The notes beneath the pieces are model-generated. The model did no database searches. It was not told the DNA's origin and saw only the letters and a list, made by a program, of their open reading frames with translations. The position numbers and the translations under genes were made by a program. DNA of 64,000 nucleotides, from assembly GCA_012103075.1 (NCBI GenBank), contig JAAVLQ010000002.1:885001-949000 (forward strand), given 5' to 3'. This document shows, piece by piece, positions 20,410 through 30,367 of the stretch; within the stretch, counting starts at the first letter, position 1; every line of letters starts with the position of its first letter. Source of the DNA: Brucella cytisi. Its GTDB lineage: Bacteria; Pseudomonadota; Alphaproteobacteria; Rhizobiales; Rhizobiaceae.

Positions 20410-21507
20410 ATGAAATTTTATTTGCCGGGCCTAGCAGGAAATCTGTTGCGCCGGGCTGACACCCGCATCGGAGGAGAACCGGAATGGATTTCACCCCTGA
20501 CACGCCGTCAGACATTGATGGGACTTGGTGCGTTGGGCATCAGCACGGCTTTCGGCTCCCCTGCCCGCGCCGCGACGCGAAATCTGGCCGTTCTCCATCT
20601 GGCGAGCCATGCACCGAGCTATATCGCGCACGAGCGTGGCTATTTCAAAGATGCTGGTCTCGATATCGAGTTGAAGTTCTTTGAAGCCGCCCAGCCCATG
20701 GCTGTTGCCATCGCATCCGGCGATGCAGATTTTGGTGTGACGGCAATGAGTGGCGGTCTGATCAGTTTGGCCGACAAGGGTGCGATCAAGGTCATCGGCG
20801 GTGCGCTTGCAGAAGAAAAAGGCATTACCGGCAATGTCATTCTGGCCTCCAACAAGGCCTATGAAGGCGGATTGACGGACCCGTCCAAGCTGGCAGGACA
20901 CAGTTTTGGCATCACCACGGCAGGATCGTCATTCCATTTCATGGCGCACAAGATTGCCAAGGCCAACAATATTCCTCTTTCTGAAATCCAGCTGCGGCCA
21001 TTGCAGAAGCTCGGCGCTGTTGTGGGTGCCCTGTCGACCGGGCAGATTGATTCCCGGGCCATCCAGCCCAATATCGCCAAGAAGCTCATCCGTGAGGGCG
21101 CTGCAAAGCAGATCGGCCTCGTCTCAGACTATGCGCCGGATTATCAGGTCACGACAGCATTCACATCTACCAAGAATGCGAGCGACGAGCGCGCCATGAC
21201 TGAAGCCTTCGTCAAAGCCTATTCCAAGGCTATCGATGACTATAATGCGGCCTTTGTCGACAACACGGCAGACGACGCTGCGCGCGACGACATTGCAAAG
21301 ATCGTGCACAAATATGTCGAAAGCGACAGCCCGTTCGAGACGGCAAAACAAAACCTGATCGATGGCGCTATGCGCATCAACAAGGGGCTGGCCCTGTCGC
21401 TCAACAGCTGCGTGGAGCAGCTCGACTGGTTCCGCTCCGAAGGTATGGTCAAGGAAGCTGTGACACAGGAAAAGCTGTTCGACACATCCTACGTCAAGAC
21501 AATTTGA
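20410..21507 (+). CDS. NitT/TauT-type substrate-binding protein A
   Basis: Periplasmic binding protein of the nitrate/taurine/sulfonate (NMT1/THI5-like) class, about 365 residues, uninterrupted. TRRQTLMGLGALGIS is a probable twin-arginine signal. Then come APSYIAHERGYFKDAGLDIE and AIASGDADFGVTAMSGGL, typical of SsuA/TauA relatives. The start at 20410 is chosen since the longer frame from 20344 adds a stretch overlapping the preceding untranslated region, but it is not certain. First gene of transporter set A (binding protein, ATPase, permease), separated from the ATPase by a dispersed palindromic repeat. Confidence 0.85.
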   Translation: MKFYLPGLAGNLLRRADTRIGGEPEWISPLTRRQTLMGLGALGISTAFGSPARAATRNLAVLHLASHAPSYIAHERGYFKDAGLDIELKFFEAAQPMAVAIASGDADFGVTAMSGGLISLADKGAIKVIGGALAEEKGITGNVILASNKAYEGGLTDPSKLAGHSFGITTAGSSFHFMAHKIAKANNIPLSEIQLRPLQKLGAVVGALSTGQIDSRAIQPNIAKKLIREGAAKQIGLVSDYAPDYQVTTAFTSTKNASDERAMTEAFVKAYSKAIDDYNAAFVDNTADDAARDDIAKIVHKYVESDSPFETAKQNLIDGAMRINKGLALSLNSCVEQLDWFRSEGMVKEAVTQEKLFDTSYVKTI

Positions 21508-21599
21508 GACTGACCAAGGCTGGCTGAAATTGAACATTCAGTGCCCGACAGGTTTTGTCGGGCACAAAGTCCGACGACAGGCATTCCAAACCGGGATGT

Positions 21600-21703
21600 T
21601 AGAGCGCATCCCGAAAAGTGTGAAACGGTTTTCGGAAAAGATGCGCGTTGAACCAAAAAAGATAGAGCGCGGATTTGATCCAATCATATCGAAACGCGCT
21701 CTG
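21600..21703. repeat. Dispersed palindromic repeat, copy 2
   Basis: Contains AGAGCGCATCCCGAAAAGTG, a matching TTTTCGG...ATGCGC arm, and a second stem AGAGCGCG (from 21664) paired with CGCGCTCT (ending 21703). It sits inside the transporter A operon between binding protein and ATPase, where it may limit read-through. Confidence 0.82.
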
Positions 21704-21737
21704 ACGTCGAAGGGCGGACTTTCTGACTGGAGTTGAA

Positions 21738-22504
21738 ATGGATCTGCAACTGAAGAATATCAGCCATTCCTATGGTCCGGTCGAAGTTCTCAAAGATATA
21801 TCGCTTACCATCCCGCAGGGGCAGATCGTCTGCCTGATCGGCCCTTCGGGCTGCGGAAAGTCCACACTCCTGCGTTTTCTGGGCGGTCTTGAGCGGCCAT
21901 CTTCGGGCGAAGTGCTGCAGATAGGTTCGCCGCCGAAGGATTCACTCAATCCCCTCACCTATGTTTTCCAGCACTTCGCGCTGCTGCCATGGCGCAGCGT
22001 GGAAGGAAATATCAAGCTGGTGCTGGAGGATCACGGTCTTGGCCGGGCGGAAATGGACAGGATCGTAACCAATGTTCTGAAGCGCACCCGGCTGTCGGAT
22101 TTCCGACAGGCATTGCCGAAGCAGCTTTCGGGTGGCATGCGCCAGCGCGTGGCGATTGCACGCGCCTTGTCGGTACGTCCTGCCGTAATGCTGATGGATG
22201 AGCCCTTGTCGGCGCTCGATAGCCAGACACGGGAACTGCTGATGGATGACCTGATTGCGCTGTGGACGCGCCAGCCATTCACCTCAGTCTATGTCACGCA
22301 CAATCTCAACGAGGCAGTGCGGCTCGGTCATCGGGTGGTGGTACTGTCGCGAAGGCCGGGACGGATCAGGGAAATAGTCGATATCGATATTCCCTTTCCG
22401 AACGTCATCTTGGCGACCCTGTTCTGGAAGAAAAGCAGAAGCAGCTCTGGGAGCTGATGCGGGCGGAAGCGCAGGCAGCAGATCAGGAGTTGATCAATGG
22501 TTGA
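21738..22504 (+). CDS. NitT/TauT-type ATPase A (frame break near the end)
   Basis: ABC ATPase of the SsuB/TauB type, about 255 residues. Walker A is GPSGCGKST (near residue 37), the Q-loop VFQHFALLPW, signature LSGGMRQRVAIARAL, Walker B LMDEPLSALD and H-loop VYVTHNLNEAV. Near 22396 the frame changes; one more base restores PFPERHLGDPVLEEKQKQLW, and the protein ends QELING. Its stop overlaps the permease start (ATGGTTGA), indicating coupling. Confidence 0.88.
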
Positions 22505-23359
22505 GATCGCAGAAATGAAGCAGTCCAGCCGGATGTTCGCCCGGTTCCTTTCCGAGGTGGCGGTTTCGCACCTCAGCCGGTGCGCCACATGGCCCTAATC
22601 CTGTTTATAGCGCTGCTGGCGCTGGCGGAAATCGGAACCCGCAGCGGCTTCATATCCAATCTGACATTGCCGCGCCCATCCGCCGTGCTGGAAACCTTCG
22701 TCCAGCTCTGGCAGACCGGCCTTCTGTGGCAGCATCTGCTGCCATCGCTGCGGCGGCTTGTTGTCGGCGCCAGTCTTGGCATCGCGGTCGGTGTGAGTCT
22801 CGGGGTAATGATCGGCTTGTTCAGCTATGTCCGCGCCGGTCTGGTGCCGCTCGTTGCCGCCCTCTTTCCGATCCCGAAGATCGCACTCCTGCCGCTTTTC
22901 GTGATCTGGTTTGGCATCGACGAAATGTCGAAATATATGCTCATTGCCTTCGGCACCTTTACGCCCACCGTCGTCGCCACTTACGGCGCGGTCGACAATG
23001 TGGATCGTTCGCTTGTGCGCATGGGCCAGAGCTTTGGTCTCGGATGGTGGTCGATCGTGCGCAAGATCATCCTGCCCGGCGCATTTCCTGCGATCCTGTC
23101 CGGGCTGCGAGTGTCGATCTCCATCGCCATCATTCTGCTGGTCGCAGCCGAAATGCTCGGCGCCCAGTTCGGCGTCGGTTCCTATATCCTTGAAGCCGGA
23201 TCACTCTACGATCTCGAAAAGCTGTTTGCCGGAGTCACAATCCTGTCGGTGATGGGACTGATCGTCAATTTCATCATCGGGCAGATCGAGAAGCGTTTCC
23301 TGACTGGCGCGGCTGATCGCAATAATATTTCGTATAGACATATTTTGTCGACAGAATGA
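22497..23359 (+). CDS. NitT/TauT-type permease A (frame break)
   Basis: Inner-membrane permease, about 287 residues, with six predicted helices. The cytoplasmic EAA loop is recognisable around VDRSLVRMGQSFGLGWWSIVRKIILPGAFP. It starts MVEIAEMKQSSRMF, and the frame changes near 22555, where correction gives GGFAPQPVRHMALILF. Partner of ATPase A. The following 23360-23511 holds no gene. Confidence 0.86.
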
Positions 23360-23511
23360 AATGCGTTGTTCGCTTTTCGTTGCATGTTCTTACCGGGGCG
23401 TTATACGAAGGGACTCTATCGCAAATTTTTGCGTCTCATTTTAGATGGGCAAGACACCGCGTCTTGTCTGTTTCCCCATTCATGAGGCGCTACCCGAAAA
23501 GGAGCGGAAAT

Positions 23512-23565
23512 ATGAGCCGTTATGGCAAAGCACATCGTCAGTTCACCGGATGTGACGAGCGATGA
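23512..23565 (+). CDS. Possible 17-codon leader ORF coupled to ATPase B
   Basis: ATG with an excellent ribosome site (AAAAGGAGCGGAAAT) opens a short frame, MSRYGKAHRQFTGCDER, whose TGA overlaps the ATPase ATG (ATGA). The ATPase itself has a weak ribosome site. Either a coupling leader peptide or the true N-terminus of the ATPase separated by another base error. Confidence 0.35.
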   Translation: MSRYGKAHRQFTGCDER

Positions 23566-24407
23566 GCGCCGAACCAAGCCGTATTCAGCCGGAAGAAACA
23601 CGCAAGACCGCAATCGCGCTTAAGGATGTGCAGATTTCGTTCAAGCTGGCCGATGGCGGCCGCTTCGATGCTGTCGCCGAAAGCAATCTTGAAGTTGCTG
23701 AAAACGAGTTCGTGGCGATTGTCGGTCCGACCGGCTGCGGAAAATCCACATTGCTCAATGCCGTTGCCGGGCTTCTTGTACCGGCCAGCGGTACTGTCGA
23801 AATCAGCGGCCAGCGGCTGCAGGGTCTCAATCGCAAGGCAGGTTATCTCTTCCAGCAGGATGCCCTCATGCCCCGGAAGACTGTCTTGGACAATGTCTCC
23901 ATCGGGCTGGAAATTGCAGGCACCTCGAAGGCTCAGGCGCGCGAACAGGCCCGTGAGTGGCTCGGTCGCGTCGGTCTTGCCAGTTTCGGCGACCGCTATC
24001 CGCATATGCTGTCGGGAGGACAGCGCAAGCGCGTCGGCCTTGCGCAAGTGCTGATCCGCAATCCGAAATATCTGCTGATGGATGAACCCTTCGGTCCCCT
24101 CGACGCACAGACGCGGGTTATCATGGGCGACCTTCTGCTGGACCTGTGGTCGCAGGACAAGAAGGCGGTCATGTTCGTGACCCACGATCTGGAAGAGGCT
24201 ATCGCGCTGGCGGATCGCGTCGTCATCATGTCCGCCGGGCCGCGGGCCCGCATCATGGCCGAATATAAAATCCCCCCCGCCCGCCCGCGCGAGATTTCCG
24301 AAATTCGTCTCGACGACAAGTTTCACGAAATTCATCGCGAAATATGGAGCGCGCTCAAGGAAGAGGTTCTCAAGGGCTATCAGCAGACGAGTGGGGAAAA
24401 GAAATGA
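23562..24407 (+). CDS. NitT/TauT-type ATPase B
   Basis: Uninterrupted ABC ATPase of 281 residues. Walker A GPTGCGKST near residue 54, LFQQDALMPRKTVLDNV, signature LSGGQRKRVGLAQVL, Walker B LMDEPFGPLD and VTHDLEEAIALADRV. First gene of transporter set B. Its TGA overlaps the permease ATG (ATGA). Gene order here (ATPase, permease, binding protein) differs from set A, so B is not a simple recent duplicate of A. Confidence 0.9.
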   Translation: MSAEPSRIQPEETRKTAIALKDVQISFKLADGGRFDAVAESNLEVAENEFVAIVGPTGCGKSTLLNAVAGLLVPASGTVEISGQRLQGLNRKAGYLFQQDALMPRKTVLDNVSIGLEIAGTSKAQAREQAREWLGRVGLASFGDRYPHMLSGGQRKRVGLAQVLIRNPKYLLMDEPFGPLDAQTRVIMGDLLLDLWSQDKKAVMFVTHDLEEAIALADRVVIMSAGPRARIMAEYKIPPARPREISEIRLDDKFHEIHREIWSALKEEVLKGYQQTSGEKK

Positions 24408-25194
24408 AAAAGCCTATGCTGTTTCTGGCGCAGCTCAGCGTGGCTGTCGCCGTTATTCTGGTCTGGCACCTCTTCACCGCCACCCATCTGCTGCTGGGTA
24501 ATCCGGCCAAAGCGAAGTTCTTTTTGCGACGCCGGGCGATGTGGCGCAGCGCATCTACAAATGGTTCTCCGATGGAACGATCTGGTATCATCTCGGCATC
24601 ACATTGCTTGAAGCCATGCTGGCCTTTGCCATTGGCGCAATTGGCGGCGTGCTGATCGGGTTCTGGTTTGCACGCAAGCCCCTGCTCGCAGCAATCTTCG
24701 ACCCCTATGTGAAGGCAGCCAATTCGTTGCCGCGCGTCGTGCTGGCGCCGATCTTCGCGTTGTGGCTCGGCCTCGGCATCTGGTCGAAGGTGGCGCTCGG
24801 CGTCTCATTGGTCTTTTTCATCGTCTTCTTCAACGTCTATCAGGGCGTGAAGGAAGTGAACCAGACAGTGCTCGCCAATGCGCGTATGCTTGGCATGAAC
24901 GAGCGCCAGCTCCTGCGCAATGTCTATCTGCCATCGGCGCTGTCTTGGATGTTTTCAAGTCTGCATACGGCTGTCGGCTTTGCCGTCGTCGGCGCGGTTG
25001 TCGGCGAATATCTCGGCTCGTCGGCAGGTCTCGGCTATCTGATCCATCAGGCGGAAGGCGTGTTCGACGTCACCGGTGTCTTTGCCGGAATGCTGGTGCT
25101 GACAGCATTCGTACTGCTCATCGATTGGGTCGTGTCCATCGTCGAGGAGCGCCTGCTTGTCTGGCGCCCGAAAGCTGCCGGACACAATGGTTAA
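24404..25194 (+). CDS. NitT/TauT-type permease B (frame break)
   Basis: About 264 residues, starting MKKPMLFLAQLSVAVAVILVWHL. The EAA loop is visible around VLANARMLGMNERQLLRNVY and there are six membrane segments. The T-run 24521-24525 is one base short; correction gives KFFFATPGDVAQRIYKWF. Partner of ATPase B. Confidence 0.87.
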
Positions 25195-25214
25195 GAGGAT
25201 TCAAGGAGGAAACC

Positions 25215-26254
25215 ATGAGGACAACACGTAGAGATATATTGCTGGGCGCCGCCGCTTTCGGGCTTGCGGGTATTGCCTCGCGCTTGCCTGCCTATGCGCA
25301 GAATGCATCGGCGACGCCGGAAAAGCCGGAGCTAATGTTCGGTGTTGGTGGCAAGCCGCTCTTCTATTACCTTCCCTCACCATTGCCGAGCGCAAGGGTT
25401 TCTTTGAGGAAGAAGGCATCAAGGCGACCATCAATGATTTTGGTGGCGGCGCAAAGTCCCTGCAGGCGCTGATCGGCGGTTCGGTCGATGTGGTGACGGG
25501 CGCATACGAACACACCATTCGCATGCAGAACAAGGGACAGGACATCAAGGCCGTCTGCGAGCTTGGCCGCTTTCCGGGCATCTGCATCGGCGTGCGCAAG
25601 GATCTCGCCGGCGAGATCAAGACGATTGCCGATCTCAAGGGCCAGAATGTCGGCGTCACGGCGCCGGGCTCTTCGACCTCGCTTTTGCTGCAGTATGCGC
25701 TCATCAAGAACGGTCTGGCAGCAGATGCCGCTTCGATCATCGGTGTCGGCGGTGGCGCAAGCGCGGTCGCAGCCGTCAAGAAGGGCGAAATTGCAGCCCT
25801 CGTCCATCTTGACCCGGTCATCACGCGACTGGAAGTGGATGGCGACATCACCTTGCTTCTGGATACGCGCACCGTAGAAGGCACGCGCCAGCTTTTCGGT
25901 GGCACCAATCCGGCCGCGACCGTTTATGTGCAGCAGAGCTTCATCGATGCAAATCCGGTAACGACGCAGCGGGTCGTCAACGCTTTCGTCAAGTCGCTGA
26001 ACTGGATTCACAAGGCTTCTGCCGATGACGTGGCTGATGCTGTGCCGGAAGAGTATCTGCTGGGCGACCGCGAGCTTTACAAAACCGGCTTCGAGAAGTC
26101 CCGCGCCATGTACTCCGAGAAGGGCCTGATTGCGGAAGACGGCTTCAAGAGCCTGTTCGAAATGCTCAAGGCGCTCGATCCGGAACTGGCAAGTGCGGAT
26201 ATCTCATTTGCGCAAACTTTCGATCCACGTTTCGTGGAAGCCGCAAAGGCATAA
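25215..26254 (+). CDS. NitT/TauT-type substrate-binding protein B (frame break)
   Basis: Periplasmic binding protein of about 346 residues with a twin-arginine signal TTRRDILLGAAAFGLAG. Correction of the C-run near 25375 gives LPLTIAERKGFFEEEGIKA, a typical family block, followed by GGAKSLQALIGGSVDVVTGAYEHT. It has a good AAGGAGG ribosome site and is the last gene of transporter set B. The ligand is unknown; the family imports sulfonates, nitrate, thiamine precursors or aromatic acids. Confidence 0.86.
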
Positions 26255-26306
26255 TCCGCGTTGGGCAGGGGTATTCCCTGCCCTTTGCACCTTCGTCGAC
26301 GGAAAT

Positions 26307-27184
26307 TCAAAAGCGGCTCTTGGCAAAGCGCTCCTGCAGCCATTGCGCGGCTGGCCCCTGCCGTCGCCGCTTGTTCCAGATAAGCTCAAGCGCGACCGGA
26401 TGCGCACCTTCGTCGAACTGCAGTTTCGGAATGACGAGTTCCGGTGCCAGCGGTGAATCCTGCAAAATATGTTCGGGAATGAATGCCCAGCCGATCCCCG
26501 CGTGAGGATCTGCAGGATAACCCAGTGGCTCTCCACCCACCAGACCTCGGCACCCACTCGCAGACGACGGCTTTCAGCCGTATCACTGTGCTTTCGGGCC
26601 ATGATCTGGCGAAACGATCTCAAATCTTCCCAGCTGACCGCCGTATGAGCCAGTTGATGCTCTCGCCCGCAGACGAGAACCAGAGGCACCCATCCGATGG
26701 TGTGGAAGCCAAGTTCATCCGGCATCTGCTCGGCGCGCCACATCACGCCGAGGTCCGCCTTTCCTTCCAGCACAAGCCCGCTTATTGCCGTTGACGGCGG
26801 AAAAGTAAGCTCCAGTTCGACATGCGGGTATTCCTGCGCGAAGGCTGCAAACAGCGTCGCGATAGCCGGTTCGGGATAAAGCTCGTCGATTGCAACCACG
26901 AGACGGCTTTCAACATGATCGCCGAAATTTCTGGCGACGGAAATCAGATGTTCACGCCGGGCAAGCAGCAACCGCGCTTCCGGCAACAGCCTCGCACCGG
27001 CATCTGTCAGCACCGGATTGCGGGATGCACGGCTGAACAGCTTGACGTCAAGATCGTCTTCCAGCGAGGAAACCAGCACACTGACGGCGGACTGCGCCTT
27101 ACGCAAATATCGCGCAGCAGCGGAGAACGAGCCGTGATCCGCTGAGACCACAAAGGCCTCTAGCTGTTCGAGTTCGATACTCAT
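26307..27184 (-). CDS. LysR-family regulator, AceR-like position (frame break)
   Basis: About 293 residues. The N-terminal winged helix is LEQLEAFVVSADHGSFSAAARYLRKAQSAVS (in part), and the effector domain follows with VVAIDELYPEPAIATLF. The frame changes at the C-run near 26496-26499; one more base gives TRGIGWAFIPEHIL and the natural end ERFAKSRF. It is divergent from a PACE efflux gene at 27270, the arrangement of AceR-AceI in Acinetobacter, with two palindromes in the 85-base gap. It could instead regulate the NitT-type importer it converges on. Confidence 0.86.
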
Positions 27185-27197
27185 TTATCGCAAATCC

Positions 27198-27233
27198 AGA
27201 TAGTATCTAACTTTTCTTATCGCCAGAATAAGA
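27198..27233. promoter_or_regulatory. Candidate LysR operator (two palindromes)
   Basis: AGATAGTATCT (27198-27208, perfect 5-base arms around G) and TCTTAT-CGCCAGA-ATAAGA (27215-27233, 6-base arms, T-N11-A type core), side by side in the short gap between the divergent LysR and PACE genes. Confidence 0.6.
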
Positions 27234-27269
27234 TAGAAGCACGCGCATTAACAACAGGGATTAAAGGAA

Positions 27270-27703
27270 ATGCGCAGTTTTATGGACCGTGTCCGCCACG
27301 CAACGATGTTCGAAATCATCGGTCTGGCGATCTTCATACCCGGTTCCGCCTTCATTCTGGACAAGCCTGCAGCAGAGATGGGCGTGATCGGGGTTGTTTC
27401 GGCAACCACCGCAACCGTGTGGAATTTTCTGTTCAATCTGGGCTTTGACAAGGCGATGCTGCGTTTCACGGGTAGCGTCAACAAGAGCATGGCTGTCCGT
27501 GTTCTTCACGCAATCCTTTTGAAGCCGGATTGATCGTGCTGCTGATCCCGTTCATCGCCCGGTATCTGGGAATTTCGCTGATTGCCGCCCTTGTGATGGA
27601 TATAGCGATTGTCGTTTTCTATCTGGTCTATGCGTTTGTGTTCAACATTGCATATGACAGACTGTTCCCGCTACCGCTCGGGCAGACCGCAGAAGCGGTT
27701 TGA
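27270..27703 (+). CDS. PACE-family efflux protein (frame break)
   Basis: About 144 residues with four membrane helices in two repeated bacterial transmembrane pair domains: the first includes EIIGLAIFIPGSAFILDKP and TATVWNFLFNLGFDKAM, the second ARYLGISLIAALVMDIAIVVFYLVYAF (in part) and NIAYDRLFP. This is the proteobacterial antimicrobial compound efflux family (AceI-like), which exports chlorhexidine and probably short diamines using the proton gradient. The T-run near 27519 is one base short; correction joins HAILFEAGLIVLLIPF. AGGAA precedes the ATG. Confidence 0.85.
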
Positions 27704-27878
27704 CATCGCTTCAAGAGTGGCGCGGCCGCGCCTTAGAGGCTGAATCCAAAAGCGGCATATGTGTGCGAAAATGGTGATTTTAGAGTACCGGAGCACAATG
27801 TACTTTTGGGTACATGAGCACCGGAACGGAGACAAATTGCCATTTGCAGCCACACAGGGCGAGTTTTGGAGCGCACTC

Positions 27879-28779
27879 TCAACAGGGGGCGCGGCGCTTG
27901 CGCAGGTTTGCCTGCCGTTGCTCCCGGGCGATGAGCAGCAGGCTTGCCAGCACGATGAGGAATGCACCGGCAAACACATTTGCTGCCGGAACTTCCGCCC
28001 AGATGAGATAACCGTAGATAAAGGCCCAGATGAGCCCGCTATATTCCACTGGCGCCAGCGCCGAGGCGGGTGCATGGCGAAATCCTTCATAGAGAAGGAA
28101 CTGGCCCAGCGTCGATACAAGTCCCAGACAGATCATCAGAAGCCAGCCGGAGAGATCGGGGTCCTGCCATGTCCACGGAAAGGACAGCGCGCAGGCCAGA
28201 CCGAAAAGCAGGCCGGTGGCATACATCTGCGTCATCGTGGTTTCGCTGCGGCTGACGAGCCGGACAAGGATCGTGCTGCACGCCCAGCAGAAACCTGCCA
28301 TGATGCACATGGCGGCGGGAATGAGATTGGGCGAATGGGTGGGATTAGCAGCAACCGTTACACCGACAAAACCGACGGCGCAGGCGATCCACCTCCCCGG
28401 TCCGATTTTCTCCTTGAGCACGAGGATCGACAGGAACATGACCATGATCGGTGCGGAGAAATAAAGCGTGGTCAGTTCTGCCAGCTCGAGATGGCGGGCC
28501 GCATTGTAGAACAGCAGCCACGCGCCAAGCATAAGTGCGGCACGAAGGACGATGGTGTTGCGATATGGGCTTCGGAAAATGGACGGATGGCGGCGATAGC
28601 GTATCAGTACGCCGGTAATGACTACGATCACCAAACTGCGCATGAACAATATCTGCGGCACCTGATAGGTCGCGACGAGCCATTTTACCATCGCGTCCTG
28701 AAGGGCGAAACAGGCGTAACCGCCGCAAAGCAAGCGCGATGCCTGCGAGCGGTCTTGAGTTAACTGACCCGGTGACCAT
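27879..28779 (-). CDS. DMT-superfamily permease, EamA type (frame break)
   Basis: About 300 residues in ten membrane segments, two EamA halves. Starts MVTGSVNSRPLAGIAL, then a frame change near 28728 and CGGYACFALQDAMVKWL. Blocks include FYNAARHLELAELTTLYFSAP and LLYEGFRHAPASALAPVEYSG, typical of the family close to S-adenosylmethionine/amino-acid type exporters. Substrate unknown. The gap 27704-27878 has no gene. Confidence 0.83.
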
Positions 28780-28926
28780 GGATTCCTCGATCCGGCCCTA
28801 GAATCCCTACTGCGGAAAGGGCCACGAACGCTGAATTTGCAGGACTGGAGCGTGTAAGCAAGGGGCTGATATATGACGGCCGCAGACAGGTGTGCCAATG
28901 TAGCTAGATTGCAACAAATTGGGAGG

Positions 28927-29820
28927 CTAAAACACCAGAGATCGATGCGCCGCAGTTCCTGCCGTCACGCCATCAGCGACCGACCGGGCGACGCTGTGCG
29001 CGCCACGGGTAATATCGCCCGCCGCAAAAATTCCGGGAACCGTTGTCGTCTTCAACCCGTCTGTCTGTATCGTTCTGCCGAGTGGCAGTTCATCCATTGC
29101 GCAGCCGAACGTGTCGGCAATCTGGCTGTTCAGCCAATTGCGTGGCCCGATGTAAAGCGCATTGAGTGGGACCAGTCGCCCATCTTCAAGCTCGATCTCT
29201 GAAATGTCGATCCCCTCGCCGTGCAACGCGCGGACCGGGCTGTGTTCTATCTTCACGCCGCGCCGTTCCAGTTCTGCGAATGCCTCCGCATCCGGCTCCA
29301 GTCCCTTGTCAATGAAGAAGGTTGTCGATCCCCATTCGGAGATCAGCATAGCCTGATGCACCGACATCGGCGACATATTGAGAACGCCAAGCTGATGGTC
29401 GCTGAATTCATAGCCGTGGCAATAAGGACAATGAATGACGGAATTGCCCCATCGCTCCGTGAGGCCGGGAATATCCGGCAGTTCATCCGATATGCCGAAA
29501 GCAAGGATCAGTCTGCGCCCTTCAATGATTTCGCCGCTATCAAGTTTGATCGCGAAGTTGTCGATTTCGCCATTACCGGAAACAGCCTTCCCTTGTGTGA
29601 ACGTGACAGTCGGATAGGCTTCGACCTGCGCTTTTGCTGTTTCCAGCATGGACAGCGGGTTGCTGCCGTCCTGCGCAAAGAAACCATGCGAATGTTCGGC
29701 GAAACGGTTGCGCGGCTTTCCAGCGTCGATCACGCGGACAGATCGTCTGCCGCGCGCCAGATAGGTTGCGGCAGACAAGCCAGCGAAGCTGCCGCCGATA
29801 ATGATTGCATCATGATGCAT
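28927..29820 (-). CDS. Thioredoxin-reductase-like FAD/NAD(P) oxidoreductase
   Basis: Uninterrupted 297 residues. FAD-binding GGSFAGLSAATYLARG at residue 9, redox motif CPYCHGYE near residue 132 at the place of the thioredoxin reductase CxxC, and the second FAD motif GIFAAGDITRGAHSVA near the end. The NAD(P) Rossmann glycine motif in the middle is degenerate (GVLNMSPMSVHQAM), so the natural electron donor is uncertain. The start overlaps the stop of the Rrf2 gene by eleven bases, so the two form an operon. Confidence 0.88.
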   Translation of the reverse strand: MHHDAIIIGGSFAGLSAATYLARGRRSVRVIDAGKPRNRFAEHSHGFFAQDGSNPLSMLETAKAQVEAYPTVTFTQGKAVSGNGEIDNFAIKLDSGEIIEGRRLILAFGISDELPDIPGLTERWGNSVIHCPYCHGYEFSDHQLGVLNMSPMSVHQAMLISEWGSTTFFIDKGLEPDAEAFAELERRGVKIEHSPVRALHGEGIDISEIELEDGRLVPLNALYIGPRNWLNSQIADTFGCAMDELPLGRTIQTDGLKTTTVPGIFAAGDITRGAHSVARSVADGVTAGTAAHRSLVF

Positions 29821-30274
29821 GACTGCTCTCCAGATCGAATGTTACGCCGCGCTCCAGCGCGCGCTGATGAAAATCCGCGCTCAGCATGGCCAGCGTGACC
29901 TCGCCAAAACGCTCCAGAAGAAGGTTTTCGGCGTCTGTGAATGCCTTGCTGAGCGAGGCATTGACTGCCTGCTCCACCAGACAGCCCGGCATTTCGGTGC
30001 GGTTTCCCATGGCCAGAAGCGCTGGTTCCCCGATGGCCTCGTAAATATCGCGCAAGGTAACCTTATTGAGGTCGCAGGCGATCTCCCACCCGCCGCCATG
30101 TCCCTTTTCCGAGCGAACATAGCCCTGCTCACGCAGGCCGCCCATGACACGTCTCACGACGACTGGATTGGTGGTCATGGCCTTGGCGAGAACCTCCGAT
30201 GTGACCGGCCCTTTATGTTCCGCCATGTGGAGAAGGACGTGCAGAACGCCCGATAATTTGCTGTCTCTTTTCAT
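29810..30274 (-). CDS. Rrf2-family transcriptional regulator
   Basis: Uninterrupted, about 154 residues, starting MKRDSKLSGVLHVLLHM, the standard family beginning. Winged helix: VTSEVLAKAMTTNPVVVRRV and GHGGGWEIACDLNKVTL. Only two cysteines (in WEIACD and MPGCLVE) are visible, fewer than the three used for Fe-S binding in IscR/NsrR, so it probably senses by another route such as a thiol switch. Coupled to the oxidoreductase gene. A palindrome directly upstream suggests autoregulation. Confidence 0.87.
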   Translation of the reverse strand: MKRDSKLSGVLHVLLHMAEHKGPVTSEVLAKAMTTNPVVVRRVMGGLREQGYVRSEKGHGGGWEIACDLNKVTLRDIYEAIGEPALLAMGNRTEMPGCLVEQAVNASLSKAFTDAENLLLERFGEVTLAMLSADFHQRALERGVTFDLESSHAS

Positions 30275-30291
30275 GTAACTATAAATGTTAC
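30275..30291. promoter_or_regulatory. Candidate Rrf2 operator
   Basis: GTAAC-TATAAAT-GTTAC, 5-base arms with a 7-base A/T spacer, touching the start codon of the Rrf2 gene. A repressor bound here would block transcription or translation of its own operon. Confidence 0.5.
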
Positions 30292-30367
30292 GAGAATCAG
30301 TAAATGTCAACACAACCAGTGAAAAGCATTGGGTCAGATAATTGTGATCGTTACGGAGTGGTTTGGA

